From Mimachlamys varia (taxonomy: Eukaryota > Mollusca > Bivalvia > Pectinida > Pectinidae): a stretch of DNA of 64,000 nucleotides. The position numbers were made by a program, and so were the translations under genes. The stretch lies in assembly GCA_947623455.1 (NCBI GenBank), contig OX392532.1:4671501-4735500 (forward strand), written 5' to 3'. The notes beneath the pieces were generated by a model that was not told the origin of the DNA, did not search any database, and was given only the letters and a program-made list of their open reading frames with translations. Of the stretch, positions 35,019 to 47,987 are shown in pieces (within the stretch, counting starts at the first letter, position 1; each line of letters opens with the position of its first letter).

Positions 35019-38000
35019 GAGAGTTTCCTGACGTTATCACCGGTCTACTGAGCTCCTACTTCTATGTGAAGATGACAATAGCTAACCATCTTAACAATAG
35101 GCTGTCCGTATTGTGACAGATCTGTGTGTATTGATGTTCGGCCGTATGGTAGAGACACTGGTGGATAGAGCAGATCAAGTATGCATAAGTTTCATCGCCA
35201 TTTCTCGTTACACAACAGCCATGACGCCTTTCCTGGTGGTGTATGTTTGTAGAACAAGGATGAGTGTGTCACGCATACCAATAATTGGTTGTATATTCTG
35301 AACGATTTGATAGAAATAATAAATAAATAAATAGCAATCACTTATCTATAATCACAACTATTTGCATAGATATAAGTGCTACGATGAGTCGTGCTTTATA
35401 AATATGTATGATATACGGTATCTATGTTTAGTATCATCGTTTCCCTACTGGGAGCAGACACGTCAAGTGTCAATGTTTACATGGCCTTGTTGGTATGACG
35501 TCACTTCCGGCTAATCGATCGTTTATGGACCTAACAATGTCATTGTGATCCCGTGGGGACAGCCATTGAGATCGTACATACCTTATTGCTAAATAAATAT
35601 TAAATCATCTACACACAAAAAGTCATGAGTGCGAGAAAATCAGCTAGAACGAACTAAATATGGTAGAGCACTTAACGTTAATCAGTCACATTGTGGTTGA
35701 ATCAATTAGGATGTATTCAATGATGTCTAAGTTAATCTAGATAGACTCAGTGGGGAGTTTTATAGAAAAGGACAAAAGCTAGGATGACACTTATAACGGC
35801 AACAGCAACATTTCATATATTTTGAAGGATGTACACCTCAGATATTTTAATCAAATTCAAATCTCGTTTTTATTTCGTGCATTTGTTTATATTATATAAA
35901 ATTTAACAGACTTAAATTCATTTTAAATGGAGCGATGGTTTTGAAATAATCGTTCAAAAAAGTATATTTTAACGATAGCTGAACTTTCTTCCATTTCTAT
36001 TTTTTTTATTTCACATGTTATTTTAGTCGATAAATGGCAGACAATTGTACTGACGAAAGACAAAACAATGCAAGCATCTTGACAATCGACCAAGTTTTTT
36101 CCAAAAGCCTATATGTTTCATTTCTGTCATTAATATGAATGTTGAGAAGGGACAGGCGCATTATGTATCTCCTAAATAGGTCCCCAGAAACTCTGATAAG
36201 AGCTATTAAGAAAAGCATTACCCTAAAAGCGACCATTAAAATGTTCTTAACCAGAATTATTCATTTATGTAACATTGTATTATTTGTGTGTGATCTTATA
36301 TCATTACATACCGGTTATACGGAATTAAATCAAGTACGGTTTACAAAATCCTCCAACAAACCACATCCAGGGCAAGAACTGTATACTTTCACTTTGAAGT
36401 GATGCGTGGAACAGCGATATATCTGCCCTCAGGCCGTAGCCGGAACTATTCCGATTGTTTCTGACCTTCATGACTAACCGGATTGGTATGAGCGTTAAAT
36501 GTATCGTGGAGGAATTGACGATGGGCACGGGAGTTTTTTTGTCATGCCAAGAAGCTTTTCTAGTGCAGTGTTAACATTAATGGCCGTCTGCTACAGAAAG
36601 CTTGTTTTTTATCTGGGGATTTCTCAATCTAAGCCTCAAGTAGTTTATCGTGCTGCTTTAAAGAAGAGGTTTCCATGAAGTTCAGAAATCCAAATCAAAA
36701 ACAGGATTGTAATTTTGATTAATTGACTTTTTTGATTTTGCTTTGTTGTAGAATAAAACCTGGTATATCTAAGCAGGGCATCAACAGTTACATTATGTAA
36801 ATGATTCAGTATTGGCATTATCTAAAAGTTAATATACAAATCTAAAGCAAATATATCACACATTCTCAACTTCTGTCCAGTAAGTTGTCACACGACATAA
36901 CTGTTAACAGTCCAGTGTTTGTCGGGCACCAAAGGTCCCAGTTGGTTACCGCATTAACTTCATTAATGCAACAATGGACCTTTCTATAAAGACATACATT
37001 AGCAAATTACCGATCTCATAACTACTTTTCATTATATACCGTAAAATATCAGATATTTCGTAAAGTTATTCTTCTAATATGCTAAGTCGACACATAAAGA
37101 CAGAGTGTACGGGGTTTGAAACAAGTCTCCACACATATGCAAACGGAAAATTGTGCTTTGCTATTTAAAACTTTGTGCCAATATCAGACTTAGTTTAACT
37201 GAGGACCGGAACATCTAGCGATAACCGTTTGAATTTATCGAGCGATATTTCAAGATGATCGTTTGTAGCGAGATGACACCCAGTAATTGTTTAACTCGGA
37301 ATGTCCCTCGTTGCCCTCCTGGTGTGGTTTAGTGTACCCTTATAACACATGTTAATAGACTTGGAGTGTGCTACTCCGGCCTGTTAACGCCTGCTTAATG
37401 CTTTTTATCATCGCTGTTCAATTAAGACTCTGTGTAACCCCACGACCCTCTTAGCTATATGCTGCGACAGACCCGAACATCGCAGTTTTGTTAGTTTGTT
37501 TGTTCCAATACATAATGCAAGATATTATTTTTATCAGTCACACATTCAAACAGAAAGTATAAACCTTGTAAATATAGAAGAAATAGTCCGACACATGATT
37601 GTTAATTTTTCACAATAGAAAAGATTTCTAGAAGTTAGAGCTGTTGGCTTAGCACTTGTTTACATATACCACTGTATACCGTAATGTGTGTAGATACCAA
37701 ACGTGATATTACAATTAGATTAAATTGGTCATTGGTCAATCGACTGCAAAAACAATTATTGCCATACGGACACACGTTCTCGTTAATGTTATTCTTTTTT
37801 GTCTTCAAATGGCAAATGAAAAGGTGCTCGGTCTTCAATGGCGTTGTGTGTATATTTTATACTGTGTGTAATTATCTACTTAGTACAGCAAACACCGAGT
37901 CCATCAGATGAATGCTTTTATGGTTTAGTCAGGTTCCGCAGCTCAGTCGCACAACATTGGACACTATACAATACAGCTAGGGACGCGCATTATATCCAGA

Positions 38001-38357
38001 CCAGTCAATTAGGAAACATGGCAAAACTAATAAGTAAAGCGATCAGTTTTATAGCTCTGTGATGTTTGTACTGGCTGGTTTGGGTATACAGGATTCAGCG
38101 CCCCATTATCAGTAAAGATCATTTAAGATCGTGACTCTTGTATTATGCGCTGTGTTGGTATTGTTGCCTCCTTGTGGTAGTGCTGAGCTGACGCCGCCTT
38201 CAAAGTGTTACCTAGGTGGTTTATTACATTACACTTAAAACGGAGGAACGAGATTTTGCAATTATTTGGAAAGTTAAATGTTTAGAAGGACCTGACAACT
38301 TGTTACAGCTATAACTGAACCTTAACCAAGGTGTTCGGAGTAAATGTACATGTACAT
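35019..38357. other. No recognisable gene
   Basis: AT-rich. Short open frames (for example 35113-35301 plus, 36139-36402 plus, 37684-37911 plus) have neither recognisable motifs nor exon-like boundaries. Confidence 0.5.
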
Positions 38358-38525
38358 CGGTTTAGATGACGCTTACTCTTCCGGAACACGTGGTCTTATT
38401 CTCTTGTACTTTCACAAGAGTCTCCATGTAAATCTTTCCCTCGTCCATATTTTACCCCTGGTTTAATCGATTTTGAGTTTGGATTATGATTTTGTTAATG
38501 CTTCGATATTCTCCTTTTTTTGTAT
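38358..38525 (+). mobile_element. PLE 3'-end fragment, plus orientation
   Basis: GATGACGCTTACTCTTCCGG, then GGTCTTATTCTCTTGTACTT and the terminus GGTTTAATCGATTTTGAGTT ... TTCGATATTCTCC followed by a T-run. This is the reverse complement of the module seen on the minus strand elsewhere. Only the 3' end is kept. Confidence 0.75.
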
Positions 38526-40342
38526 ATCGACTTTCGGTAAAAATGGCACTCCCATACCCCTTGCCATTTATTCAAATATACGAGAAGGGGAAAGTCCTCG
38601 TTATTGAAAAATCATTTGTACTGAAAGTCCATCTCCTTAAACTTTAAAACTTATTCTGAACACCTTATTTCAGGCCCAGATATTAGGGCAGTGGTTTTTC
38701 GCAACAAGAACTTACTGCTAGATTATATTTATTTTAAAACCTGGATTAAGGTGTTGCAACGAAATATTGCAGTGAAATTGTAGCAGATTAACTTTGGTCA
38801 CTAACATGTCCCCAAAGTACAGATTACAAAGGACTTTTGCGGAGACGATGTGGATGGAGTTTCTAATAGAAGTAGCCTTTTATATCATTCAGTGAGTAGC
38901 AGGAGGTACATTCTTTTTATAGGATCATACTTATATTTATTATAATCAAGTAATCAGTGCAGTCCAGCAATACTACTTATAGGTGTTTTATCGTATATAA
39001 ACGTGATGTTATTTCTCAGAAGTTTGACCATGCCGCCAAATAACAGACACACCGAATGGCCTTTTAATCAGAATGACAGTGGCCGTCTATAGGAATAATG
39101 TCACAGCCTTTCGATAGCAATTCTTCCCTGACACATCTCCCAGACAGGACAGAATGAAGTTGTCAGCAACAATGACCATCATGTTTGTTGATGTGGAAAC
39201 AAGTGATCTTCGTGTAAACTCAATATGACCCGATATTAATGGACTTTTACAACAAGTATGTATTGTACAGTCAAACGTGTCTGTAAGTACAAACTTCCAA
39301 TTTTGGTATTGTTTCCAAATCGCGATTTTACTGAAAGTTTTAAAGGTACATAATGGTTATCTATGTCTTGTTAATTTTTCTTCCTCGGCAGTAAACAGCA
39401 GAAACATTTTGCTCTGATCTACGGATCTGAGATGAGATAATAACCTTTACTGCATAGAGTTATGCATTCATTGCACTGTATATGCATGGCACCGAGTCCT
39501 TTCTAGTGACGACCAATAGAGGCCGAGCTACCTCGAACACCAACAGTTGTCACTCAAACAATCCTGATGACGTGGCTGCTTACCTCATCATTAGTCCCCT
39601 TATTTTACTTCCTTTTTCCTGTATTATTCCTTAACGTTTTCAATTAAATAATAAGATTTGTTAGTGCCGATTATACAAACTTATGATTTCAAAACGTTAA
39701 AGATCTCTGAAATAGGTGACGATACGTATGGATATAGACGAATATGTCCCTCCCTGTTATCCATGAGAATAATGATATATTTCAATGTCTTTCTAATGAT
39801 GTAAGAATGAAGATATTCATAATGTCTTTACTTGTTTAGGGTTATAGTTAACTAAGTAATGTAAAACATACTACTTGTACATGATCTGGGTTGTTAGCGA
39901 AGCATACGAGTTATTGTGGATATATGTTAATACGGAAACTAACTGTAAAACCTTCTCGTATTCTAATACACGGTAACTTCTCAGAGTCTGAAACTAATAT
40001 TTCTTCACTGGCAATTATGACGAAAAAGTATCAATAACACGAACACTCGACGATTTTCAAAGAATATTTAATATGATTTACAAAATAATGTTAAACGATG
40101 TCATGAATGAGACTGGTTGTTAACGCCGTGGCAAAGCTTGCCGAGCTCCCCAGACAGAGCAGAATAGAGAGAAACCTGTAAACCTACTATATAGGCCCAA
40201 TAGTTGTCTCCTACACACAACAACAGACAAATAGTTCCGTCTGCTGAATATTCCAAAGAGATTAGAACAGTTTAATCACGGTGGCGGACACTTCCTGTAG
40301 ATGTGATAGGGGTTATCTGTCGGGTTAGCAGTCGGCAGTTCT
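38526..40342. other. No recognisable gene
   Basis: I find no convincing coding, RNA or transposon feature. Confidence 0.5.
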
Positions 40343-40888
40343 GTCGACGTGTGATAGAGCAACGCATTGTCATCTTAATGGTCACACACAATGTACACGT
40401 GTGATAGAGCAACGCATTGTCATCTTAATGGTCACACACAATGTACACGTGTGATAGAGCAACGCATTGTCATCTTAATGGTCACACACAATGTACACGT
40501 GTGATAGAGCAACGCATTGTCATCTTAATGGTCACACACAATGTACACGTGTGATAGAGCAACGCATTGTCATCTTAATGGTCACACACAATGTACACGT
40601 GTGATAGAGCAACGCATTGTCATCTTTATTGTCACACACAATGTACACGTGTGATAGAGCAACGCATTGTCATCTTTATTGTCACACACAATGTAAACGT
40701 GTGATAAATCAACGCATTGTCATCTCAATGGTCACACACAATGTACACGTGCGATAGAGTAACGCATTGTCATCTTAATGGTCACACACAATGAATGTAC
40801 ACGTGTGATAGAGTAACGCATTGTCATCTTAATGGTCACACACAATGTACACGTGTGATAGAGTAACGGATTGTCATCTTATTGTCTC
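40343..40888. repeat. 50-bp tandem array, 11 units, CACGTG in 9
   Basis: Units of type GTACACGTGTGATAGAGCAA, CGCATTGTCATCTTAATGGT, CACACACAAT start at 40343, 40393 and then every 50 bp to 40743, at 40797 (after a 4-bp insertion) and at 40847. The palindrome ACACGTGT contains the E-box CACGTG. It is intact in 9 of 11 units and changed in the first (CGACGTG) and eighth (AAACGTG). Units 2-5 are identical. Confidence 0.95.
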
Positions 40889-43800
40889 TTCTTTCTAAAC
40901 AAAGTGTTCCTGCCTATTGGTCCCAGGCACTACCTCACTTTCGGCCTTTAGTTGAGCATTCGTCCTTGGAAGGCTTTTGTTACTGTCCCCTGATTGAAAC
41001 ATACACTATTGTACCAAAGTCTTGAACAGTTTGATGCTCATCATTATGGGAATGGACTTGTTCACCCATTGTCAATATAATGTGACCGGGTGGGGTATTC
41101 TGCTAGGGGCCGTCGGTAGTACACTTTAGTGTGGCAGCACTTTAACTCAATAACATATCCGGACTATCGCAGGAGGGCTTACGTGAACATACCGTACCTC
41201 CCAAATACTCACGGATTCAACACCTACACCCGCAATACATACAACGGGAGGTCGATCTTAAATTACCCTAGCGGTTAATAGGATGTAAAAACAATAAAAC
41301 CAAACTTAACATGTTACTGCTGTCGCAATAAATACACGTGTGATGGAGCAAGCAGTCATCGTCTTCTTACAACTGATCCCATAACACATACACAAACTTA
41401 TATAGGATATATAGGTCAATTTAAACGTAATTATTTTGACGAACCCACATTTTAGCGCATAGTAATCGGATTAAAGTTATAGGCGAAATTGTGGATTGAG
41501 GACCAACTTTTTGCTATGGCAGACATGTATCTGTTTATTCAATTACAAGCAAAAAAAAAAAAAAAAACAGATTTCGTATGTATAAAATATTCGGAGAGTT
41601 CTGATTACTAAAACGTACTTTATAATAATAAATAAATTAACTCAATTAAAGAATTTAACTGTAAAACAACCGTGAGTATTGCATGCATGTGCTAATATTT
41701 AAATCAACTATTATGTAAACTGTCTACAACCAGACATGTACAACTTGATAGTCATAGTTACAGATGTACTTAATGTACATTTATTCTGTAAGTAGGTGTA
41801 AAGCGTTAAACACACTCCAGAAAGCGCACTTATGATATAAATCGTACTTCCTAATTCGCCTTACGTGACAAATGGCGGCTTAACAACTTGACATTACAAT
41901 GTCGTTATGCGTCTAAGGTGATGAAATCTAAACTTGGTTTATATATCGTACGCGTTCGAAAGATGAGATGAATGTATTCGCAAAAATTGTTTGCAATTAT
42001 GGCGTTGATCTTGCTGACCGATTCATTTTTGTCAAAAATAAGCTCAAGGAAAAACTAAATATTTTCACAATGGTAGCCAGTCGAAAGGTACGCATTTTGA
42101 GTTTACATGGAATGAGAAAAACACTTTTTCATGATAGGGAAATTCCACACAAAGAATTTTCATTTGCTAAACCATCTGCAACACATCTCAATTTACCAAG
42201 TTTGAAGACCTCTTGGATTGAATTTCCCTATCTTACAATGTCTACCCTACATTTCCGGTCCCGGCCAGGAAAGAGATTTATAATCTACAGTCAGATTGTG
42301 TAGACATATACTTAAAGTATGTAATTCACACCGTCACTATATATCTCAATAAAACGATTTCAGAATTTGTTCATGACACCATGTTATGAAAGATATCAAG
42401 GGATGGATGATTAAAAAAACTATGATAATTTCTATTGGATTGTTTGGGGTTTTTTTTTAATTAAAATATAATAACAATCATACATGTAGCAGGTATAGAA
42501 GTAAATATGAACAGAACACCTGGGTTAATGATGCAAACGTAGATAGATCATACGGATAGACAATTGCCCGAGGCGATGGTCTATATTTCAGCTGACACTA
42601 CATCGCCATTACTCACTGAATGGCCACTCCGTGAACAATGTACGACAGCCACTGGAGCGGTCAGTCAGGAGAATAACCACTGGTCATCAGGAACACATCG
42701 CAAAATTCCCGTCAATAATTGATTAACCATTATACATTGCAATTATTTGCTGTTACGAAACCAAGGTATGAAGACACGTTGATTGGTGGTGTTGTCAACT
42801 GATTTGCTGAGGTTGGGGAGGAATTTACAGGTACCTTGGCTGGATGGGTAGAATATTTGTACCGTGTGTTTATAACAGAGTATATGCCAAACCCTTACCC
42901 CACTGGGTTTTATCAACGTAAGTGCAGAATTTTGGAACGATAGGAGTTGATAAAGTGGCGTCGTACTTAATTTGTACCGTCTTATCTAAACTTCCCTGGA
43001 CCATGTAATAGGACAGAAACAGGGTGATGTTCATAAGCTGTTCGTCGATAATACCTAACAGAGGTGGATGATATTAATAGGATTTCTGATTAAAGGATTC
43101 TGTTTCAAGGTAAGCTAAAACTGACGTAGCTTTATATGGTTAAGCTGATAGACAATATTGAATTATCAGAATAAACCAATGTAACTTAAGTTAAATTTCT
43201 CATTTAGCATCGTTGTTGACCTGTATACCATTGAAAGCGTTGCAATGATATGCATGGCTTGCGATTACTTAATCATGCTCGTACATTTTGTACTTTGCTG
43301 ATAGAATACGGATTGTATTTATACCGGTAATGCCATTGTCACCTGTCGCACATTGGGTTGTGTCCGACGTTTCATTTCCGAGATAAGGTGAGATCAACCA
43401 GCTTTTAATACACGTTGGTAATTACGATTCTCATCACGCCTAAGCCTATCGATCTAACATGCCACTAGTACTTGAGAGACAGAAGCATCTCCATTCAGAT
43501 GTATATACATGTAGTAGCTCTGAGGTTCTATAAACGGTTGGAAACAATGCATCACTGTGTTCTATCGACACGATATAGTTCCATGCTTCGCGGCAAAGGA
43601 AATGTGTAGAGATACAAAATATTTTCATATTTACAAATAATTACAACATTGATAAACTAATATTGTATGATGTGACGGAGCCAAAGGTTTGTTGTTAATG
43701 ATTTACTTTTAAACCCATACGCTGAACGGCTTAATTACTTTTTTAAGATGTAAGCCCATATTTCGTCCCACAAATAAATCTCTTAACACATATCATAGAA

Positions 43801-43925
43801 TACAATAGATAATGGCGCCAGGTCTGTGACTTCTATAACCATTTTTAAAATACATGTATTTCAATTGTCCTACTTTTCCTTCCAGCAAAGTTATATGTAC
43901 AATGTATCACCTGCTCATTGAAACA
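40889..43925. other. No recognisable gene
   Basis: The part at 40905-41280 includes GTGACCGGGTGGGGTATTCT and GGGGCCGTCGGTAGTACACT, which feels like a dispersed repeat, but no second copy is in the window. A 111-codon plus-strand frame (41968-42303) is unassigned. There is a poly-A run at about 41550-41566. Confidence 0.45.
41331..41370. repeat. Isolated diverged copy of the 50-bp unit
   Basis: TACACGTGTGATGGAGCAAG and GTCATCGTCTTC match the start and middle of the 50-bp unit, about 440 bp right of the array. It keeps the CACGTG core (41335-41340). Confidence 0.55.
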
Positions 43926-44390
43926 ACATGTTATAACTACTCCTTATACTGGAGCTCTTTCCTGACAGGGAAATCTATTGATTGGGCATTCATGAAAAAC
44001 ATAGTTCTTTTCAATTTCTGTAGCTTTTCCTTTCCATACTTATGATTGCCCTGTTCAATAGAGGGCCTCGGACTCTGTGTAGATGGGTTTTCGATTCCTC
44101 TGATTCTCTTTTACTTTTGATGCTTATTTAGTTGTTTAATGTCTTTAAAGACTGTTATTTATTCCGTAAAATTGCCAAAAGACACCAAAATTGATCTGGT
44201 CTTTCCTTCATCTCGTGATATATATTGTCAAATTTTTTCGATTTTACTAACGTTATTGATTTCTGCTTGCTTTAGTTTATATAAAGGTAATATCTCTTTT
44301 ATCGTCGTTTCATCGTCTTCCTTCTTGCATTTTGTTACTTTGATGCCGAAAATTATTAGGTTTTTTCCTCGTCTAAAACTGTCTTTTAAT
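43926..44390 (-). mobile_element. LINE ORF1-like relic (RNA-binding/chaperone protein)
   Basis: Read on the minus strand in one frame with several stops: LKDSFRRGKNLIIFGIKVTK then KEDDETTIKEI (about 44283-44385), INNVSKIEKI (about 44230), KTRSILVSFGNFTE and ITVFKDIKQL (about 44120-44205), and after a short unrelated interval KLQKLKRTMFFM and DFPVRKEL (about 43935-44030). The order matches L1-type ORF1 proteins: the RRxNLxIxGI strand and an acidic stretch, then RPIxVxFxxFxxR, then LKGTxxxIxED and a basic helix. The element is dead. The T-rich open frames on the plus strand here are its antisense shadows. No ORF2 piece was found nearby. Confidence 0.6.
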
Positions 44391-46885
44391 TATCTTATTT
44401 GATATGGTGAGATACCGTATTGATCTCATTATCGACGGTTCCACGTTTTTATTCTTATCAATCTCCCTTGTACAATCTTCCGTATACAAACTATTGTCGG
44501 GTTAGGGTTAACTTAACCCTCTTCTCTGCTAGTGCATCTTCTCAATGTTTTTCCTTGTCACATGTGTGTGTTACGTCATCTTTCATATTTCTTTATGAGA
44601 TTTTTAAGCAACCTTTCCCACTTTGAATTCCATCTGAAAGGTTTTTTTCAACAGCTACAGATATGTACCCTACACGGGAAACAGAACCATCACGAATCTG
44701 ATTTGATGAATTATGTTTATGAATCATTTTCAATCACCATTTCTCACCAAATAGTACGTACTACTTATCATTATTATAAAAACTCCATTTATCCAATCAT
44801 CAAACCCTCTCTGGCGTTACAGTATTGCAACACTAAATTTTATGATTTACAATATTGTAACAATTGTATCTCATGATTTACAGCAACGCAACAATTATAA
44901 ATGCATTATTAAACATTGAAACGCTATATTAATTGATTTACAATATCGAAGCAATATCTTAATGACCTGCATTATTGAAGCAAATGATTTCATTGACATT
45001 AAAAAAAAAAAATCTTATTCTTGTCAAACAATGTTGATATATTCTCCTGATCTTTCGCCTGGAGTGCCAAACATCGATACAATGTATAAATGATTATACA
45101 AGGTATTGACAATCAATATTGCTATGCTTAAAGAATAGCATGCACCCCACAGGTCAAGCAGCTTCTACAATTGAACTAAGGATTCAGTTAAAATGAGCAG
45201 CACATTGCGTTTGTATTCAGATCAAGCTGTTAGCTGTGTATGATCTAATTCGCCAAACAAGAGTACAGTAAACATTTGTGTTACGTTAAATAATAGGAGA
45301 GTGGGTCGATAACACTTGTTTACTGATAGCGACATCAGTAGTGACAGCTGCTGCAGCAGGGAAGGCGGGTCTTGTCAACTTAGCGGACGAAACGTGTTTT
45401 TCTTGGTACAGCTTTGTTAGCGTCTATTTACGGACTTATTTGGAAAACGCACATATTTTTTATCAGCATGTTTTGATAACTTGGGAATGTTCTAAACACT
45501 TAAATACAAAATTCCTATTGATTGAAAACCTAGGTTTTTTTTCTATTTCATTGAAATCGAGCAAACAGGAATTATAAAATTCAGTACATGTCTTATCAAA
45601 CTGGTCTATGCAGTAACTTTTATACTAAGTGAGTATTTCACATCAAAACAAACAATATCATTCAAATCTTGACTTTTTTATATATTCATTCATAACAATT
45701 GATTAGTATTTTAAGGTTATTATCACAGAATAAATATTGGATTAATATCTTGTCTCGAAGTTATTTTTTACAGAAAATCCATTAATTACAACATCACGCG
45801 TCCTCCCTTGACCACCCGTTCCCGGTTAACCTGTGACAATACCATATGTAAATGATGACAATTATCGTCTAGCAGGCCAGTTGGTTTTTTAACTAATAAG
45901 ATGATCCTCTGTTGGGGGTATATATAAGGTCATTTAAGCCCAAAGGATGAACAGTCGCGAACAACTGGAGATTTGATGCCATGGTTTATTTGCTACACGT
46001 ATCCCAAGTGTTCGAACGACAGTAACAAAACATCCCATCAGTGTCACATTGATTAGTATTAACTGTAACTGTCTTAGTGGTACCAGGGGACAAACCTGCG
46101 TCAAGCGTGACTGGGGAGATAAACTCGTATTCTACATAGTCAAATTCGGTAAAACAAGAAGACTAGTTATATTTGTGTTAAATGTTCATTGCTTTGCGAA
46201 TCTTCAAACGAGATATCAGTATCAATATATCAGTGACTTTGAAACTACATTAGAAAATCAGTTATAAGTATTGCGTTTAAAATCAATAAATAAAGATTAT
46301 CGTCGTTCTATAAATATTAAAAAATCGAAGTCAGGAAAAATAATGTAATGCTAAAAAACGAGTACATGTTCATAATTTTAATAAATACAAATATATTTTC
46401 ATTCGATAAAAAGAAAGTCTTTCATAGGATATTTCTAAACATGAAAAATGTCGAATTTGTATTGAGCAAACACCAATAAATATGTTTGTAGCAGACTGCA
46501 AGAAGCGAGGCAACACAAATAGATGAACGTTACGCCGACATAGACTCCATAGGTTGTTGAAGTATCCTATTAAAACAGGAAAACCTAACAATAAACCCTT
46601 GCTAGTTCGTTATATCGTTCTTTCTTATTCCCGTCCATGTTTCTGGGAAATCAATCTGGAACGTTGATGGTGCACCACTACATAAGAAGTGTTAAAACAA
46701 TGTGCACAAATATATTCATGTTAGTTATTGGTTCAGATTTGTATTGGAGGGGCTTTTAACGAGAAATATGAAAAAGAGATGGTTGTTTTCCTTTTTATCT
46801 TTAATTTAAAAGTAGAGAAGTGCATTGAAACGAATCAATATTTATTCCGGCCCATATTTATTTAATAGACGATTTCAAATATGTA
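44391..46885. other. No recognisable gene
   Basis: AT-rich. The first few hundred bases may be eroded continuation of the LINE relic, but I cannot follow it. There is a poly-A run at 45001-45012. No other feature is supported. Confidence 0.45.
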
Positions 46886-46922
46886 ATTAGTCAATTTAAT
46901 AGACGATTTCAAATTGACTAAT
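46886..46922. repeat. Perfect inverted repeat overlapping a direct repeat
   Basis: Arms ATTAGTCAATTT (46886-46897) and AAATTGACTAAT (46911-46922) are exact reverse complements, 12 bp, with a 13-nt loop. The loop plus flanks, TTTAATAGACGATTTCAAAT, also occurs just to the left (46861-46880) as a direct repeat. Confidence 0.85.
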
Positions 46923-47394
46923 GACATCAGAAATACTTCTCGTTGTTGAAAACTTAAATTAAGCAAAAATCTTATATTGATGCCAGTCGTCGATCTCCTT
47001 TACTAACAGACATATAAAATATACGAACATTTCCTAAGTTCGGCGAATATCTTTTAACTATTTTTTATTTATCATAAGTAATACATGTAATGTTTATTTA
47101 AGTCTGATCTACAGAATCTATCACTTATTATTTTGAACTGAATTGATTTTAGAACAAATCACTTAAGCATCTCTGACAGTGGTAAAGTAAAGGTACTATG
47201 GCTGGAGGATATGATGTGAATTGTGGGTTACTATCATATGATGCTTGGTACACGATCTAGGGTGACTATAGGACGAGCGTGTCTCCGTCACTAAGGAAAT
47301 CCACCCTACAGAATATCAGGATACGTTGTGTTACCTGATACGGTATCCATAGCAACACGACCATCAACAATCATATCTCTTCAACATAGTCACA

Positions 47395-47530
47395 CCGTGA
47401 CTATAGAATACCGAAGCGTCGAAAAAACAAATACGAACTCAAAATCGATTAAACTCGGAACAAAATATGAAAAAGGAAAGATTTACATAGATTACAAGAG
47501 AATAAAACTAGGTGTTGCGGTAGAGTAAGA
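47395..47530 (-). mobile_element. PLE 3'-end fragment
   Basis: GACTATAGAATACCGAAGCG, then GAACTCAAAATCGATTAAAC and AAAATATGAAAAAGGAAAGA, ending at TGTTGCGGTAGAGTAAGAC. It is in minus orientation, and everything 5' of the module is missing. Confidence 0.7.
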
Positions 47531-47807
47531 CTAGGTCAACGTTATGGACTGGTTTGTGTATTTGTAGTTAAACTCTCGCGGCATTGTTCTTGGGACCAAT
47601 ACTCGAACTTAACGTTTCATATAAATCTCAAACTATGATCCTAGAAGAATCTAACTGTTACAATGTAAGCTATAGTAACTGACGTCATCATCAAAATGTT
47701 TATATTTTATCTGCTACAGAGAGCATAAAATCAGTCTTACCAATGGTTACACAAAGTCCTGAAAATGCACAATGTGTTACCTTGTAAACATTGTTACCTC
47801 TAAATTC

Positions 47808-47987
47808 ATATTTAAAGGGGTTTTACGCACCTGACCCTACTGCTTCTACATTAGTTTAGAAATTTTGGATTCCCACCTTTTGACCTCTAGCATCAGTGAA
47901 GAGTTCTAGGGGGACGAAAAAGCTGTATGATGCAGTTTTATTCGTTTTTCGTCATACTAGATTTGAAAGGTGCAGCATATGTGTGTC
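47808..47987 (+). repeat. Dispersed repeat, copy 1
   Basis: About 180 bp containing CTGCTTCTACATTAGTTTAG, CTCTAGCATCA, GAGTTCTAGGGGGACGAAAA and GCTGTATGATGCAGTTTTAT. A clearly related copy lies in reverse orientation at 56874-57064. The class is unknown. It has no coding frame of note, and a non-autonomous element or LINE/SINE tail is possible. Confidence 0.8.

Noticed and set aside
43854..44876. Run of T-rich plus-strand frames as a membrane-protein gene
   Set aside because: They are antisense to a LINE ORF1 relic on the minus strand.
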